In this document: positions 26,614-36,552 of the stretch, one piece after another
How the letters are laid out: each line of letters begins with the position of its first letter
Numbering within the stretch: position 1 is the first letter of the stretch
Source of the DNA: Myxococcota bacterium
Lineage (GTDB): Bacteria > Myxococcota_A > Polyangia > Polyangiales > Houyiibacteriaceae
DNA: 64,000 bases
Direction of reading: 5' to 3'
NCBI GenBank assembly: GCA_028284955.1
Contig: JANQQS010000093.1
Span: forward strand, 1-64,000
Made by a program: the position numbers and the translations under genes
The notes under the pieces: generated by a model
What the model was told of the DNA's origin: nothing
The model's database searches: none
Seen by the model: the letters and a program-made list of their open reading frames with translations, nothing else

Positions 26614-29589
26614 ATGTCACGTTCTCTCTGGCCTCACTGCATCGTTGCTGGCTTCGTCGTCGTTGGCGCGGTGATCGCATGCGGCAGCCCTGCGCCAAAC
26701 TCCTCCACTGCGCCAAAACGCAATCCCCGTGCCGCGACAGGCTCCGCAGAAGCCAAACCTGGCTCTGCGCAACCTTTCGATATGGCGCCCAGGCCTGACC
26801 CTGCGCCAACCTCGCTCACCCTGCCGCGCCGACTCAACGAGCGCCTCGAGATTGGCGATCTCGCCAGCGCGGAGCAGGCGCTTCGACAAGGGTATTACTC
26901 TGCGCTCGAGCAGGCGATTCCCGCCATCAAAGGATCGCGTTCATCGCCTGCCGACAAAGCCCAGCTCCTCCTCCTCGAAGCGCGGCTCGCCATGGTGCGC
27001 GGACGCTACCCCGAAGCGTTGAGCGCAACTCATGCGGCAACCCGGGCCGCGCGCGGCAATCCAAGCCTCCGCAATGACGCCGAGACGCTCGGCGCCGAAG
27101 CCATGATCGCGCAAGGAAAGCGTTCCGAAGCGCAGTCCACGCTGTCTCGATTGGCCCAAAACGACGGCGCAACGCGAGCCCAGCTGCTTCTCGGTCTGCT
27201 CCATCAGGCCGCTGGACGACAGAACGAAGCCGAGCAAGCGCTCATGCAGCTCATCGAAGCCTACAACAGCGAGGCGATCGGGCCTCGCGACGCGGCGGGG
27301 CTCGCCTACGTCGCCGCGGCTGCCGCCGCGCTCGATAGCCCTCAAGACGCAAACGACGCGTTTCAGCAAAGCACCAAGGCCGCCCCCAAACGCATCGAAA
27401 CGCAACTTTGGTGGGCACGCCTTTTTCTGGATAAAAAAGACGCTGGACACGCGGAAGAGAGCGTCATGCAGGCATTGCGCGAAAACCCCGAGCACCCCGA
27501 AGCACACGCGCTGATGGCGCGTATTCGCATCGAGCAAAGCCTGGATTTTGCCAACGCAGAAAAAGAGCTCGACCGTGCGATGGAGGTCAACCCGAACCTC
27601 GTCATGGCCCTGGTCACGCGCGCGGGGATGGCGCTTCGCGACCGCGACTTTGCATCGACCAAGGCGCACCTCGAGCGCGCGCTCAAAATCAACCCGCGCG
27701 ATCTGGAAGCTCTGAGCGTCCGGGTCGCGCAACATTTTGTGGCGTCAGACGACACCGGTTTCGAACGCGCAAAGCGCGACGTGCAGAAGCAAAACCCGCG
27801 CTTTGGGCCGATGTATCGAATCCTGGATGAGTTCGCCGAATGGGAGCATCGATATCCCGAGCTCGTTCAGCTCGCGCGGAAGCGCCTCGCGCAAGACCCG
27901 GAAGATGCGCACGCCCATGCCACGCTAGGACTGAATTTGCTGCGCATGGGCGACGAAACAGCGGGCCTCGCAGCGCTGCGAGCCGCATGGGACCGCGACC
28001 GATTCAACGTTCGCGTCTTTAATACCCTCAACCTCTACGACGACATCATCGCGAGCCAGTACGAAGAAGTTTCGACGCCCGCCATCATCTTTCGCTTTCA
28101 CAAGGAAGAACGCGCGATTCTCGAGCGATATGTCCCGCGCACGCTCGAGAAGGCTTTTCGGGCCATGCGCGCGAGATACAAGTTTCGCCCCGAGGGCCCG
28201 ATCCGTTTCGAACTCTTCGCCGACCCCGAACATTTTTCGCTGCGCACTGCAGGTCTCCCCAATCTTGGGGTGCAGGGAGTCTGCTTCGGAAAGGTGGTCA
28301 CCGCGATTTCGCCGCGAGGTGGCCCGTTCAACTGGGGGCAGATCACCTGGCACGAGCTCGCCCACATTTTTCATATTCAACTCTCGCGCAATCGCGTACC
28401 TCGCTGGTTCACGGAAGGGCTCGCCGAATATGAAACCATGATCGCGCGGCCGGAATGGCAGCGAGAGCTCGACCACGAGCTCTGGTCCGCGCTCCATAGC
28501 GATCGCTTGCCGCCGCTCCGCTTGATGAACCAAGCGTTCACGCGGGCCCGGTCTGCGCACGACATGATGACTGCGTACTACGCGAGTTCTCAGATTGCGA
28601 AATACATCGTCGAGCAATATGGGTTCGATCGCGTAGTCCGTATGCTCCGCGGTTGGGGCGCAGGGAAACAGACCGCAGACGTAGTTCAGAACGCGCTCGG
28701 CATATCGGTAGATGAGCTCGACCGAAAGTTTCGAGCTCATTCCCGAACCCGAATGGCCGCCCGCGCAAAAGACTTCCGCGTAGATTTCAACCGCTACGCC
28801 GATCTCGACCGCTATAAGGAACGCGCGGCCAAACAATCAAACGCCACCCGCCAAGCCGAGCTGGCCGCGGCTTGGGTCGCCGCGGGGAATCGACAAAAAG
28901 CCGCCACCGCGGCGCAGCGCGCGCTCTCTATAAACGACAAAGAACCGATCGCTCACTTTGTCATGGCGCATGTCGATCGCGATCGCGCTGAATTTCATCT
29001 GCGCCATCTCCTGGCCGACGGACACAACGGCTACGAAGTTCGATTGTTGCTCGCGCGCGCCATGCTGCGCCGCAAAAAAAAGGACCTGGCCGCAGTCCAG
29101 CGCGAGCTCGAAGCCGCGCAGCGTATCGATTCTGCACGACCTGAAGCGTGGCTGGGCTTGCGAGAAGTGGCTCGCCGAACGAAAAACCGTCGACTTCGAC
29201 TCCGAGCGCTCACCAAGCTCGCGCAAATCGACGAACACAACCCGGAAATCAACGCCGAGCTGCTCGACCTGTTGAGAGCCCGGGAGCAATGGGGCGAGCT
29301 CGTGCGCTTCGGAGAGATGGGCCGGTTTTTGACCCCGGGGCGCGTACGAACCCACGCTGTGCTCGGGGCGGCCTACCTTCGCACCAACCGCGCGCAAGAC
29401 GCGCTGTTCGAATACGACACCGCGCTACTCGCGTCGCCGGAACAACCAGGGCCCGTGTACCTGGGCCGGGCGCGAGCCCTGATGGCGCTCCGTCGATTCG
29501 AAGACGCCAAGAAATCGGTGAAACAGGCTGTCGCCGCAGACGCGAAACTCTCCTCCGAAGGAAACCAAATTTTGAATCGGCACCCGTGA
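26614..29589 (+). CDS. TPR-repeat lipoprotein with gluzincin (peptidase MA-like) domain
   Basis: A 991-residue lipoprotein (lipobox AVIACG). N-terminal and C-terminal parts are Ala/Glu/Arg-rich helical repeats of TPR type. Between them lies a metallopeptidase domain with HELAH at 580-584 and the downstream Glu in WFTEGLAEYE (Glu601), the HExxH...E pattern of gluzincins (peptidase MA family). The zinc site is complete, so an active periplasmic peptidase is likely; the TPRs would bind partner proteins. Substrate unknown. The sensor kinase gene begins 48 nt downstream. Confidence 0.85.
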   Translation: MSRSLWPHCIVAGFVVVGAVIACGSPAPNSSTAPKRNPRAATGSAEAKPGSAQPFDMAPRPDPAPTSLTLPRRLNERLEIGDLASAEQALRQGYYSALEQAIPAIKGSRSSPADKAQLLLLEARLAMVRGRYPEALSATHAATRAARGNPSLRNDAETLGAEAMIAQGKRSEAQSTLSRLAQNDGATRAQLLLGLLHQAAGRQNEAEQALMQLIEAYNSEAIGPRDAAGLAYVAAAAAALDSPQDANDAFQQSTKAAPKRIETQLWWARLFLDKKDAGHAEESVMQALRENPEHPEAHALMARIRIEQSLDFANAEKELDRAMEVNPNLVMALVTRAGMALRDRDFASTKAHLERALKINPRDLEALSVRVAQHFVASDDTGFERAKRDVQKQNPRFGPMYRILDEFAEWEHRYPELVQLARKRLAQDPEDAHAHATLGLNLLRMGDETAGLAALRAAWDRDRFNVRVFNTLNLYDDIIASQYEEVSTPAIIFRFHKEERAILERYVPRTLEKAFRAMRARYKFRPEGPIRFELFADPEHFSLRTAGLPNLGVQGVCFGKVVTAISPRGGPFNWGQITWHELAHIFHIQLSRNRVPRWFTEGLAEYETMIARPEWQRELDHELWSALHSDRLPPLRLMNQAFTRARSAHDMMTAYYASSQIAKYIVEQYGFDRVVRMLRGWGAGKQTADVVQNALGISVDELDRKFRAHSRTRMAARAKDFRVDFNRYADLDRYKERAAKQSNATRQAELAAAWVAAGNRQKAATAAQRALSINDKEPIAHFVMAHVDRDRAEFHLRHLLADGHNGYEVRLLLARAMLRRKKKDLAAVQRELEAAQRIDSARPEAWLGLREVARRTKNRRLRLRALTKLAQIDEHNPEINAELLDLLRAREQWGELVRFGEMGRFLTPGRVRTHAVLGAAYLRTNRAQDALFEYDTALLASPEQPGPVYLGRARALMALRRFEDAKKSVKQAVAADAKLSSEGNQILNRHP

Positions 29590-29637
29590 TTTGAACAGGC
29601 CCCGTGATTTGAAGCGAGACTCCCAGTAGTCTGCGGT

Positions 29638-31233
29638 ATGCGCGGACGCTCGCGATGGTCCATCCCGACCCGGATTTTTTTTGGTTTCACGATCGTGCTG
29701 GTGTCGTTTGGAACCGTGGCCGCGGCGAGCGTGATTCAGCACCGCCGCACATCACAAACGCTCGAGTTGCTCCATCAAGGGTATCTTCCCCTGGCGCTCA
29801 CGCTCGGCGAAGCCAAAGCGACCCAAGCCGTCTTTGCCACGCTGCTCGATCGATTGCAGCAGGGGCCGCAGCACCAATCTACGAAAAACTGGCTAAACGC
29901 CGCCCGACGAGTTCGACCGGCGACCCTCAGACGCGCGTTTGGCGATCTCGATCGTGCACAAAGCCTTGGGCAAGCGAGCGACGAGAAAAACCGGGTGCCG
30001 GCGATTCGGCGCGAGCTCGATGCTGTTCGGCGAGCCTTCGAAACCAATGACCAGCGCTACGACGCTCTGTTCGCGCTCATGGAACGCGGCGGAGACGAAC
30101 GCGCAGCACCTGTGCTGGCGGAACTCCGGGAGCGAGAGCGCGCGATCCAGCGACACTACCGCCATGGATGGCGACGTATTCAAGAACAGGTTGCTGAAAC
30201 CAGCGCCCAGGCTGCCGAGCATGAGCGAAGATCAGCCTTGTGGCTCGGCGCGCTGACTTTGTTGTCGCTCGCGGTAGGCATCGCCGTGCTGTGGTGGAGC
30301 CAGCGCCTGCTCAAGCCGTTGCCTTTGCTCCACAAGCGCGTCTCTGCAGTGGCGCGTGGAGACTTGTCAGTGACGGCGCTGGAATCGACGCGAGACGATG
30401 AAGTCGGACGGCTTGCAGCGGAGTTTGAACGAATGGTCGCGGCGCTCGCCGCGCGCGATGCGCGGCTTCGCCAAACCGAACGATTGGCAGCCATCGGTCG
30501 CATGGCCGCGCACGTCGCCCACGAGGTACGCAACCCCTTGTCGAGCATCGGCCTCAACGTTGAACTCTTGGAAGACGAACTTCTTGGCCGCCCCGCGAAA
30601 GACGACGCCGGCCGTCGCGACGTTCGAAACGGCCATGCCCAAACACCGGACGAAATCGAATCGCGGGCGCTCATTGCCGCGATCCAACGAGAGCTCGACC
30701 GATTGACCGACATTACTGGGGAGTACCTGCGACTCGCACGGGTGCCGGAGCCTGCGCTCGAGACAGGCGACATTGGATCGATGATTGAAGAAGTCGTGCG
30801 CTTCGTGAAACCGGAGATGGACGCTTGCGGAGTCGACGTGAGCGTCCATCTTGATTCCACCCTTTCACCTGTCGCGATGGACCAAGCCCAGCTTCGACAA
30901 GCGCTGCTCAATCTTCTCCGCAACGCCCGAGAAGCCATGCCGGAAGGGGGCGTGATCCAGCTGACGGCAGAGCAGCAAAGCGAACGCGTAGCCGTTGCGG
31001 TGCGCGACTATGGAAACGGTATCTCGGAAACCGAACGCGAAATCATCTTCGACCTATTTTATTCCACAAAAGAGCGTGGCACAGGCCTCGGACTCCCGCT
31101 TACCCAGCAGATCATCGCGGCGCATGGGGGAGAAATCCAATGTCGCACCCCGGCGGGTGGCGGCACCACATTCGAAGTCTGGCTGCCCACCGCCTCTCGC
31201 GAATCCCTAGCACCCACGGAACCCATCCGATAA
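29638..31233 (+). CDS. membrane sensor histidine kinase (HAMP-HisKA-HATPase)
   Basis: A 531-residue kinase: TM1 about 11-33, a periplasmic helical sensor region 34-200, TM2 about 201-220, HAMP to ~275, H-box HVAHEVRNPLSS with His295, and an ATPase domain with LLNLLRNAREAM (N box) and GTGLGLPLTQQI (G2 box). The H-box and ATPase resemble NtrB/AtoS-type kinases that partner sigma54 activators. No response regulator lies beside it, so it is an orphan kinase here. Confidence 0.9.
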   Translation: MRGRSRWSIPTRIFFGFTIVLVSFGTVAAASVIQHRRTSQTLELLHQGYLPLALTLGEAKATQAVFATLLDRLQQGPQHQSTKNWLNAARRVRPATLRRAFGDLDRAQSLGQASDEKNRVPAIRRELDAVRRAFETNDQRYDALFALMERGGDERAAPVLAELRERERAIQRHYRHGWRRIQEQVAETSAQAAEHERRSALWLGALTLLSLAVGIAVLWWSQRLLKPLPLLHKRVSAVARGDLSVTALESTRDDEVGRLAAEFERMVAALAARDARLRQTERLAAIGRMAAHVAHEVRNPLSSIGLNVELLEDELLGRPAKDDAGRRDVRNGHAQTPDEIESRALIAAIQRELDRLTDITGEYLRLARVPEPALETGDIGSMIEEVVRFVKPEMDACGVDVSVHLDSTLSPVAMDQAQLRQALLNLLRNAREAMPEGGVIQLTAEQQSERVAVAVRDYGNGISETEREIIFDLFYSTKERGTGLGLPLTQQIIAAHGGEIQCRTPAGGGTTFEVWLPTASRESLAPTEPIR

Positions 31234-31333
31234 CCGCGAGCCATCCGTTTTGGGTGGGCGAAAACGCGATTCGCCTGTTAGCCTGACGCTTTGGATTTTT
31301 CCGCAATGTAGGCTCCCGCACTGTAGGCACAGC

Positions 31334-32083
31334 ATGACCACCAGAACCGACGGCCGTAGCGCAGACGCGCTCCGAGCGGTGACCATCGAAACCAATATTC
31401 AACGAAACCCCCAGGGGTCGGTGCTCTATCGATCAGGGCGAACCACAGTGCTCGTGAGCGCTGCGGTCGCAGACGGCGCCCCAGATTGGCTCGGGGATCA
31501 AGGCGGGTGGCTCACGGCTGAGTACGCGATGCACCCTTGCGCGAACCCAGGTCGCCAGCGGAGAGAAGGCCGAAACGGTCGCGTAGGCGGCCGCACGTCC
31601 GAAATTCAGCGCCTCGTAGGTCGTGCTCTGCGTGCCGCGGTGGCACTCGACCGTTTAGGAAGCCGCACCATCACCATCGACTGCGACGTCCTGGACGCGG
31701 ATGGGGGTACGCGAACCGCTTCAGTGTGCGGGGGATTTGTGGCGCTCGCGCTCGCGCTCGATGGTCTACGAAAACGAGGCTTGGTAGGCCCCGGGGTGCT
31801 CCGCGAGCCGGTGGCCGCGATCAGCGTCGGGCTGCTTAGCGGGCGCCCACTGCTCGACCTTTGCTACGAAGAAGATCGCGACGCCGAGGTCGACCTGAAC
31901 GTCGTAGGAACGGCGGGCGGTTCGTTTGTGGAAGTGCAAGGAACCGCGGAAGGCGCTCCCGTGGCTCGCGAGAAGCTCGACGCTATGTTGGATCTCGCTC
32001 TTGGCGCGATGCCCGAACTGATTCGTTTGCAAACGCAGGCGCTTGCGCAAGCCGAAGTGGATGTCGATAAGCTCATGTCATGA
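31334..32083 (+). CDS. rph: ribonuclease PH
   Basis: A 249-residue phosphorolytic 3'-5' exoribonuclease that trims tRNA 3' ends. Diagnostic text: TDGRSADALRAV at the start, GGWLTAEYAMHP, GRTSEIQRLVGRALRAAVAL, TITIDCDVLDADGGTRTASV and DLCYEEDRDAEVDLNVV. The usual MLP.AT in the second block reads MHPCAN here. ATG at 31334 gives the normal family length. Overlaps rdgB by 4 bp (ATGA), the common rph-rdgB operon. Confidence 0.96.
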   Translation: MTTRTDGRSADALRAVTIETNIQRNPQGSVLYRSGRTTVLVSAAVADGAPDWLGDQGGWLTAEYAMHPCANPGRQRREGRNGRVGGRTSEIQRLVGRALRAAVALDRLGSRTITIDCDVLDADGGTRTASVCGGFVALALALDGLRKRGLVGPGVLREPVAAISVGLLSGRPLLDLCYEEDRDAEVDLNVVGTAGGSFVEVQGTAEGAPVAREKLDAMLDLALGAMPELIRLQTQALAQAEVDVDKLMS

Positions 32084-32730
32084 ATCTGCTCATCGCGACG
32101 AAAAACCGCGGCAAACAAAAAGAGCTCGGGCGACTGCTGGAAGGGTTCGGCGTGTCGGTCTCGTCGCTGGCAGACTTTTCGGACGCCCCCGATGTGGTGG
32201 AAGATCAGCCAACCTTTGCCGGCAACGCGCGCAAGAAAGCGCGAGAGCTTGCTGCACATTGCGACCTGCTCTCGCTGGCCGACGACAGCGGCCTCGAAGT
32301 CGACGCGCTCGATGGAGCCCCGGGCGTTTGGTCCGCGCGCTACGCGGGGCCTCACGCAAGCGACGAAGACAACAACCGCAAGCTCCTCAGCGCACTTCAG
32401 TCGATTCCCGCGGCAGAGCGAAGCGCGCGTTTCGTTTGCGTACTCGCCCTCGCCACCTCGAGCGGTGAAGTCGTGTTTGAAACGCGAGGGCTTCTGAATG
32501 GACGCATTGCCGAAGAACCGCGCGGAGCCGAGGGATTCGGCTACGACCCACTGTTCATTCCCGAAGGCGAGCGATCTACGCTCGCAGAACTCGGGGCGTC
32601 GTTTAAGAACGCCCATAGCCACCGAGCAAACGCGATGCGAGAGCTCAAACGTTATTTCGACGAGACCCCTGAGGTGCCAGACCCTCAAACAAAACCGGAC
32701 GACGGGGCCCTGAACGTCCGCCGCCGATGA
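32080..32730 (+). CDS. rdgB: XTP/dITP diphosphatase (RdgB/HAM1)
   Basis: A 216-residue enzyme that cleaves dITP, ITP and XTP to monophosphates and keeps deaminated purines out of nucleic acids. Motifs: IATKNRGKQKELGRLL, FAGNARKKARELA, LADDSGLEVDALDGAPGVWS, GFGYDPLFIPEG and SHRANAM. Coupled to rph by a 4-bp overlap. The kinase gene downstream starts after 24 nt and could share the transcript. Confidence 0.97.
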   Translation: MNLLIATKNRGKQKELGRLLEGFGVSVSSLADFSDAPDVVEDQPTFAGNARKKARELAAHCDLLSLADDSGLEVDALDGAPGVWSARYAGPHASDEDNNRKLLSALQSIPAAERSARFVCVLALATSSGEVVFETRGLLNGRIAEEPRGAEGFGYDPLFIPEGERSTLAELGASFKNAHSHRANAMRELKRYFDETPEVPDPQTKPDDGALNVRRR

Positions 32731-32754
32731 ACATCTATCGATGAAGGCTTGCGA

Positions 32755-34449
32755 ATGAAAATTTGCCCCGTATGTCAGCTGCGCTACCGAGATGATACAG
32801 CGCGCTGCATGGTCGACGGGGAGCTCTTACAGCCGCTTACCGATCCGAACATCGGCGCGGTGCTAGGCGGGCGATATGCCGTCGAGGCGCGGCTTGGCAG
32901 CGGGGGCATGGCCACCGTGTATCGCGCCACGCATTCGCTCATCGAACGACAAGTGGCGGTCAAGATCCTCCACGAGCGTTTCGCCGGAGACCGACCGCTG
33001 CGCGAACGACTGCATCGCGAGGCACAGAGCACCGCCGCGCTGGCCCATCCCAATATCGTCGAAATGTACGATTTCGGAACCACCGACGACGACGTGCCGT
33101 TCCTGGTGATGGAACTGCTCGAAGGTCAAACGCTCTATCAGTTTCTGAAGGACCAAGCACGTATCCGACCGCCCCGGGCCATCCAGCTCGGCCTCCAAAT
33201 CGCGCGGGGCCTGGCCCGGGCCCATGACTTCCGAGTCGTTCATCGAGACATCAAACCAGAGAACATTTTTGTCTGCGATAGCGAAGACGGAGAGCCGGTG
33301 GTCAAGCTGGTTGACTTCGGCATTGCGCTCTCTCCCGAGGACCCGCGGCTCACTCATACCGGCCAGCTCATTGGCAGCCCTAAATACATGGCGCCCGAGC
33401 GATTTCGCGGAAGAGATGTTTCGTTTCCCTCTGATCTCTATTCGCTGGGCATCGTGCTCTTCGAAATCGTGACCGGCAACCTGCCCTTCGCATCGAGCAG
33501 TGCGCCCGGGTTTATGATTCATCACCTTGAAACCATTCCTCCGCGCGTGCGATCGATCATCGCCGAATGCCCCTCGGCGCTCGACGAGCTGATTGCTTCA
33601 CTGCTGGAAAAAGACCCCGCCCAGCGACCGGTCGACGCGCACCAGGTAGTCTCCGCGCTAAATGATATGGCGACCTCCAAAGCGCGTCGCGTACGCCGGG
33701 TGACCGCGTATTCGCGCGAAGTTCCCGTGGGAGAAGCAAGCCGGCTCGATCAATGGGTAGAGCGAATTGCGAAATACGGTTCGACCCTCGATCGCCAAAC
33801 GCTGGCCGGGAAACCGGCGACCGAGCCACTACGCGAAACGCTCGCCGAACTTCAAGCCACGCTGGGACGGCTCACGCGACTTCGCAAACAAGGGCTGGAA
33901 GCGCACGAACGAATGGAGTCGCTCGCCCAAGAACTGCAAACCGACCGGGAACTGCTCGGTCGCGCCGTCCACGTCATCGCGGCCGACTTGTCGCGCGCTC
34001 GAACGCAACAAAAACGACACGCGCCGACCGGCCAACCCGCGTCGCCAGCAAACGAATCGGGGACGAAATGCCGGGAGCGTTTTCTGAATACACTCGCCCA
34101 AGCCCAGCATGCACACGCGGTTTCCCCCACGGCTCCCTCGGACGATACCCTCGCCGCGTTTCGCAATGTGGTGGCAACCTATGCCGACTGGCTTTCCGCG
34201 CACCGACAGGAACAATTGTCCTCGAATCCACCCCCTGCGTCTGAGAACGCAAGCGATGTGGCGGATCTCGAATTCCAACTCGAAGCCCTTCGAACACAGT
34301 TGCAAGAACGGGAGCGAGCCGTGCAACGCAAACGAGCGTCGATGGAAGACGAGCTCGCCCAAAACGGCGAGGAACGGCGACAGCTCGAACTCCGTCTGCT
34401 GGCCCTCTCACAACAGTTCGAGCGCGCGCTGAAGAAGACCGGAACGTAG
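32755..34449 (+). CDS. Ser/Thr protein kinase with N-terminal zinc ribbon and C-terminal coiled coil
   Basis: A 564-residue soluble protein. N-terminal CPVC (4-7) with a later Cys18 suggests a small zinc ribbon. The PknB-type kinase domain has GSGGMATVY, Lys70 in VAVKIL, HRDIKPENIF with Asp165, DFG at 187-189 and APERF, so it should be active. From about residue 320 on the chain is highly charged and heptad-like (coiled coil). No transmembrane segment, unlike many PknB kinases, so it acts in the cytoplasm, perhaps in an assembly held by the coiled coil. ATG at 32755 with AAGG upstream. Confidence 0.9.
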   Translation: MKICPVCQLRYRDDTARCMVDGELLQPLTDPNIGAVLGGRYAVEARLGSGGMATVYRATHSLIERQVAVKILHERFAGDRPLRERLHREAQSTAALAHPNIVEMYDFGTTDDDVPFLVMELLEGQTLYQFLKDQARIRPPRAIQLGLQIARGLARAHDFRVVHRDIKPENIFVCDSEDGEPVVKLVDFGIALSPEDPRLTHTGQLIGSPKYMAPERFRGRDVSFPSDLYSLGIVLFEIVTGNLPFASSSAPGFMIHHLETIPPRVRSIIAECPSALDELIASLLEKDPAQRPVDAHQVVSALNDMATSKARRVRRVTAYSREVPVGEASRLDQWVERIAKYGSTLDRQTLAGKPATEPLRETLAELQATLGRLTRLRKQGLEAHERMESLAQELQTDRELLGRAVHVIAADLSRARTQQKRHAPTGQPASPANESGTKCRERFLNTLAQAQHAHAVSPTAPSDDTLAAFRNVVATYADWLSAHRQEQLSSNPPPASENASDVADLEFQLEALRTQLQERERAVQRKRASMEDELAQNGEERRQLELRLLALSQQFERALKKTGT

Positions 34450-34569
34450 AGCACGAAACCGGTACCGAAGCGCCCGAACACCGATGGAAGCGTGCGCGGG
34501 CTTGAGCCAGACGCTCGCGTCGGCTAGCGTGCGGCCCGTCGCTCGGGAACGATACCCAGCCGAGCCGTT

Positions 34570-34646
34570 CGGGGTGTAGCACAGCCTGGCAGTGCGCAAG
34601 CTTTGGGAGCTTGAGGTCGTGGGTTCGAATCCCACCACCCCGACCA
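34570..34646 (+). tRNA. tRNA-Pro (anticodon TGG)
   Basis: A 77-nt cloverleaf with encoded CCA. The acceptor arms CGGGGTG and CACCCCG pair; the anticodon loop TTTGGGA is flanked by CAAGC/GCTTG and gives anticodon TGG; the T loop reads GGTTCGAATCC inside GTGGG/CCCAC. Between the kinase stop and here (120 nt) I see nothing else. Confidence 0.95.
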
Positions 34647-34652
34647 CTTGAC

Positions 34653-34668
34653 GCCTCCGCCAGGAGGC
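34653..34668 (+). terminator. short hairpin after tRNA-Pro
   Basis: A 6-bp GC-rich stem (GCCTCC/GGAGGC) with a 4-nt loop, 7 nt after the tRNA, without a T-tract. It shares the text CCGCCAGGAGGC with hairpin element A. From 34669 to 35148 I find no convincing gene; the stretch 35040-35080 is AT-rich and may hold the promoter of the M23 peptidase gene. Confidence 0.4.
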
Positions 34669-35148
34669 CAAATGAAACGGATACGCGGAGCCTGAGCCTT
34701 GCTCCCCTGTACAAGCGGAACGGCAAGACGGAATCAAACTGCGAGACCGTCTAGGTCACATCAAGCTACGAGTGACCGAGCAAGGCCCAGGGCCGCGTGA
34801 GCCCGGACGTCTTGCTCGAATCGTGCCAACATTCGTCAAACTCAAACTGCCGCAATTTTGGCGACATTCAATTCCGCCCAGAGCGCTTCCGTCGGTTTGT
34901 CCCTGGAGGCGGGCCACCACAATTTCCGAAAACCTGGAGTCTGCCGACCCCACAGGGAACTCCCGTACCCCGACCAAGCCGCGGATATCCGAACGCGTTC
35001 TGCCTTGTGCGCACTCGCGACATCGCTCTCGAAAGCGCAGGATTGCCTAAAATCAAAATAAAAACAGATATTTAAATACAACGAGTGTTCTCTCGGCGAA
35101 GCTTGGTGTAGTCCTTGCTTTGGGAATCATGTGGGGCCAACCGTTGGG

Positions 35149-36528
35149 ATGAACGTGACCGGTCGACTACCGCGCGGGAGCAAACACATTCTTCAACCAC
35201 TGAGTGGGATGTCATTCATGGTCGCCGCTCTCGCCGGGATAGTCGGCGCAGGATGCGCTGCCGCGGCAGAGGACGACGATGCTCAGGAGAACAAGCTCGC
35301 GCGCCGAATGGCGAAAATGGTGGACCCGTTCCCCGGAAATCCCGCGCTCACTTCTCACTTTGGGTGGCGCTGGGATCGCTGCCACACCGGAACTGACTAC
35401 GCTCAGGGTGGTAAGGCGCCCATTTACGCCGTCACCGCGGGCGAGATAGTCGGCGTCTGGGACAAGAACAAAACAGCCAACGGCTACGGCGCGGTGCTCA
35501 AATCCGGCGACTGGACGTTCGCCGCAATCCACTTTGCCGACAAACCAAACGTCAAACTCGGGCAAAAGGTCGAAGCGGGCACGTTGTTGGGGCGACAGGG
35601 CAATACGGGAAGGTCGAAGGGGGCACACCTCCATTATACCATCCGCCATCAGGGCTGGCTGGTGGACGCGCACAAGGTGCTTGTCGCCATGGACGTAGGC
35701 AACTACCGCAACATGGGGATGAAACACAACAGCGAAAACGGCTGCGGAAAAAAATTCGAGAGCATCGAGCAGATTCGCTCGCTGCTTCCGCGAGACACCA
35801 GTGCTTGTCAGCCGGGTGAAGACTGCTGCGATGCCGGAGAAGGCAAACGAGTGACTCCTGGGACATGCCTCACCGGATTGGCCGATTCACAAACCGGCGC
35901 TTCGGTGTGCCTGACTGGCAACACGTGGGGCGATGTGACCGCGTGCTGCAACTCGGAAAGCGAGGGTCGCGCGGTGGGCGAAGGGTACTGCATCGAATAC
36001 GCGGGCGGCGGCGGCCCAGACAAGCATGGCTGGTTCGGCAAACACACATGCTTGCCTCATGCCGTCTGTCAGCCCGACGGCAAGTTCGCGGCGACCGCCG
36101 AATGCAGTCAAGACGCAAGCCTCGGGTACAAAGTTCGGACGCCCAATAGCCTGATGCTTCCCGTCAACACCGATCGCATGTGCTCCCATGGTCCGCGCGG
36201 CGAAGTCACCGACTACGACCTCATCAAGCAATCGGGAGCGATCTGCAACCCGAGCGAATTCGCGCCGATTTGCTCCGCTGACGGAACACTCTTCTATCGC
36301 TGCAGCGGCTTCGGTACCATTCAAGTCGATACTTGCGACTGTATGGGCGCGCCTGCTTCGTGCCCTCCTCTCGCCAAGCTGCCCACCGAAGGGCCGCTTC
36401 CGCGCCCCGTGCGTCGACCGACCACCGCTCCTCCGGTCGAAGGCGCCGGAGCTCCGAGCACTCCAAACACTACACCCAGCTCGCAAAGCGGAAGGTCGGT
36501 CTTGCGAACGTCGAACCTCACTCTTTAG
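35149..36528 (+). CDS. M23-type metallopeptidase lipoprotein, Cys-rich tail
   Basis: A 459-residue lipoprotein (lipobox VGAGC). The M23 domain spans about residues 55-195: HTGTDYA (first His and Asp ligands), a hydrophobic strand IYAVTAGEIVGV, and HLHYT with the closing His ligand. Such enzymes cut peptidoglycan cross-links or act as LytM-type scaffolds. The C-terminal ~230 residues carry about 20 Cys in pairs such as CCDA, CCNS and CDCMG, probably disulfide-bonded, and end in a Pro/Thr-rich tail. ATG at 35149 is tentative; 35209 would still give a signal. Confidence 0.82.
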   Translation: MNVTGRLPRGSKHILQPLSGMSFMVAALAGIVGAGCAAAAEDDDAQENKLARRMAKMVDPFPGNPALTSHFGWRWDRCHTGTDYAQGGKAPIYAVTAGEIVGVWDKNKTANGYGAVLKSGDWTFAAIHFADKPNVKLGQKVEAGTLLGRQGNTGRSKGAHLHYTIRHQGWLVDAHKVLVAMDVGNYRNMGMKHNSENGCGKKFESIEQIRSLLPRDTSACQPGEDCCDAGEGKRVTPGTCLTGLADSQTGASVCLTGNTWGDVTACCNSESEGRAVGEGYCIEYAGGGGPDKHGWFGKHTCLPHAVCQPDGKFAATAECSQDASLGYKVRTPNSLMLPVNTDRMCSHGPRGEVTDYDLIKQSGAICNPSEFAPICSADGTLFYRCSGFGTIQVDTCDCMGAPASCPPLAKLPTEGPLPRPVRRPTTAPPVEGAGAPSTPNTTPSSQSGRSVLRTSNLTL

Positions 36529-36552
36529 CCGCGCGCCTGCTTCGAGTCTCCG

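Noticed and set aside
34647-35148. Small ORFs in the region after tRNA-Pro
   Set aside because: Several overlapping frames of 60-90 codons exist in both directions, but none has an RBS, a signal or a motif; I treat the region as non-coding.
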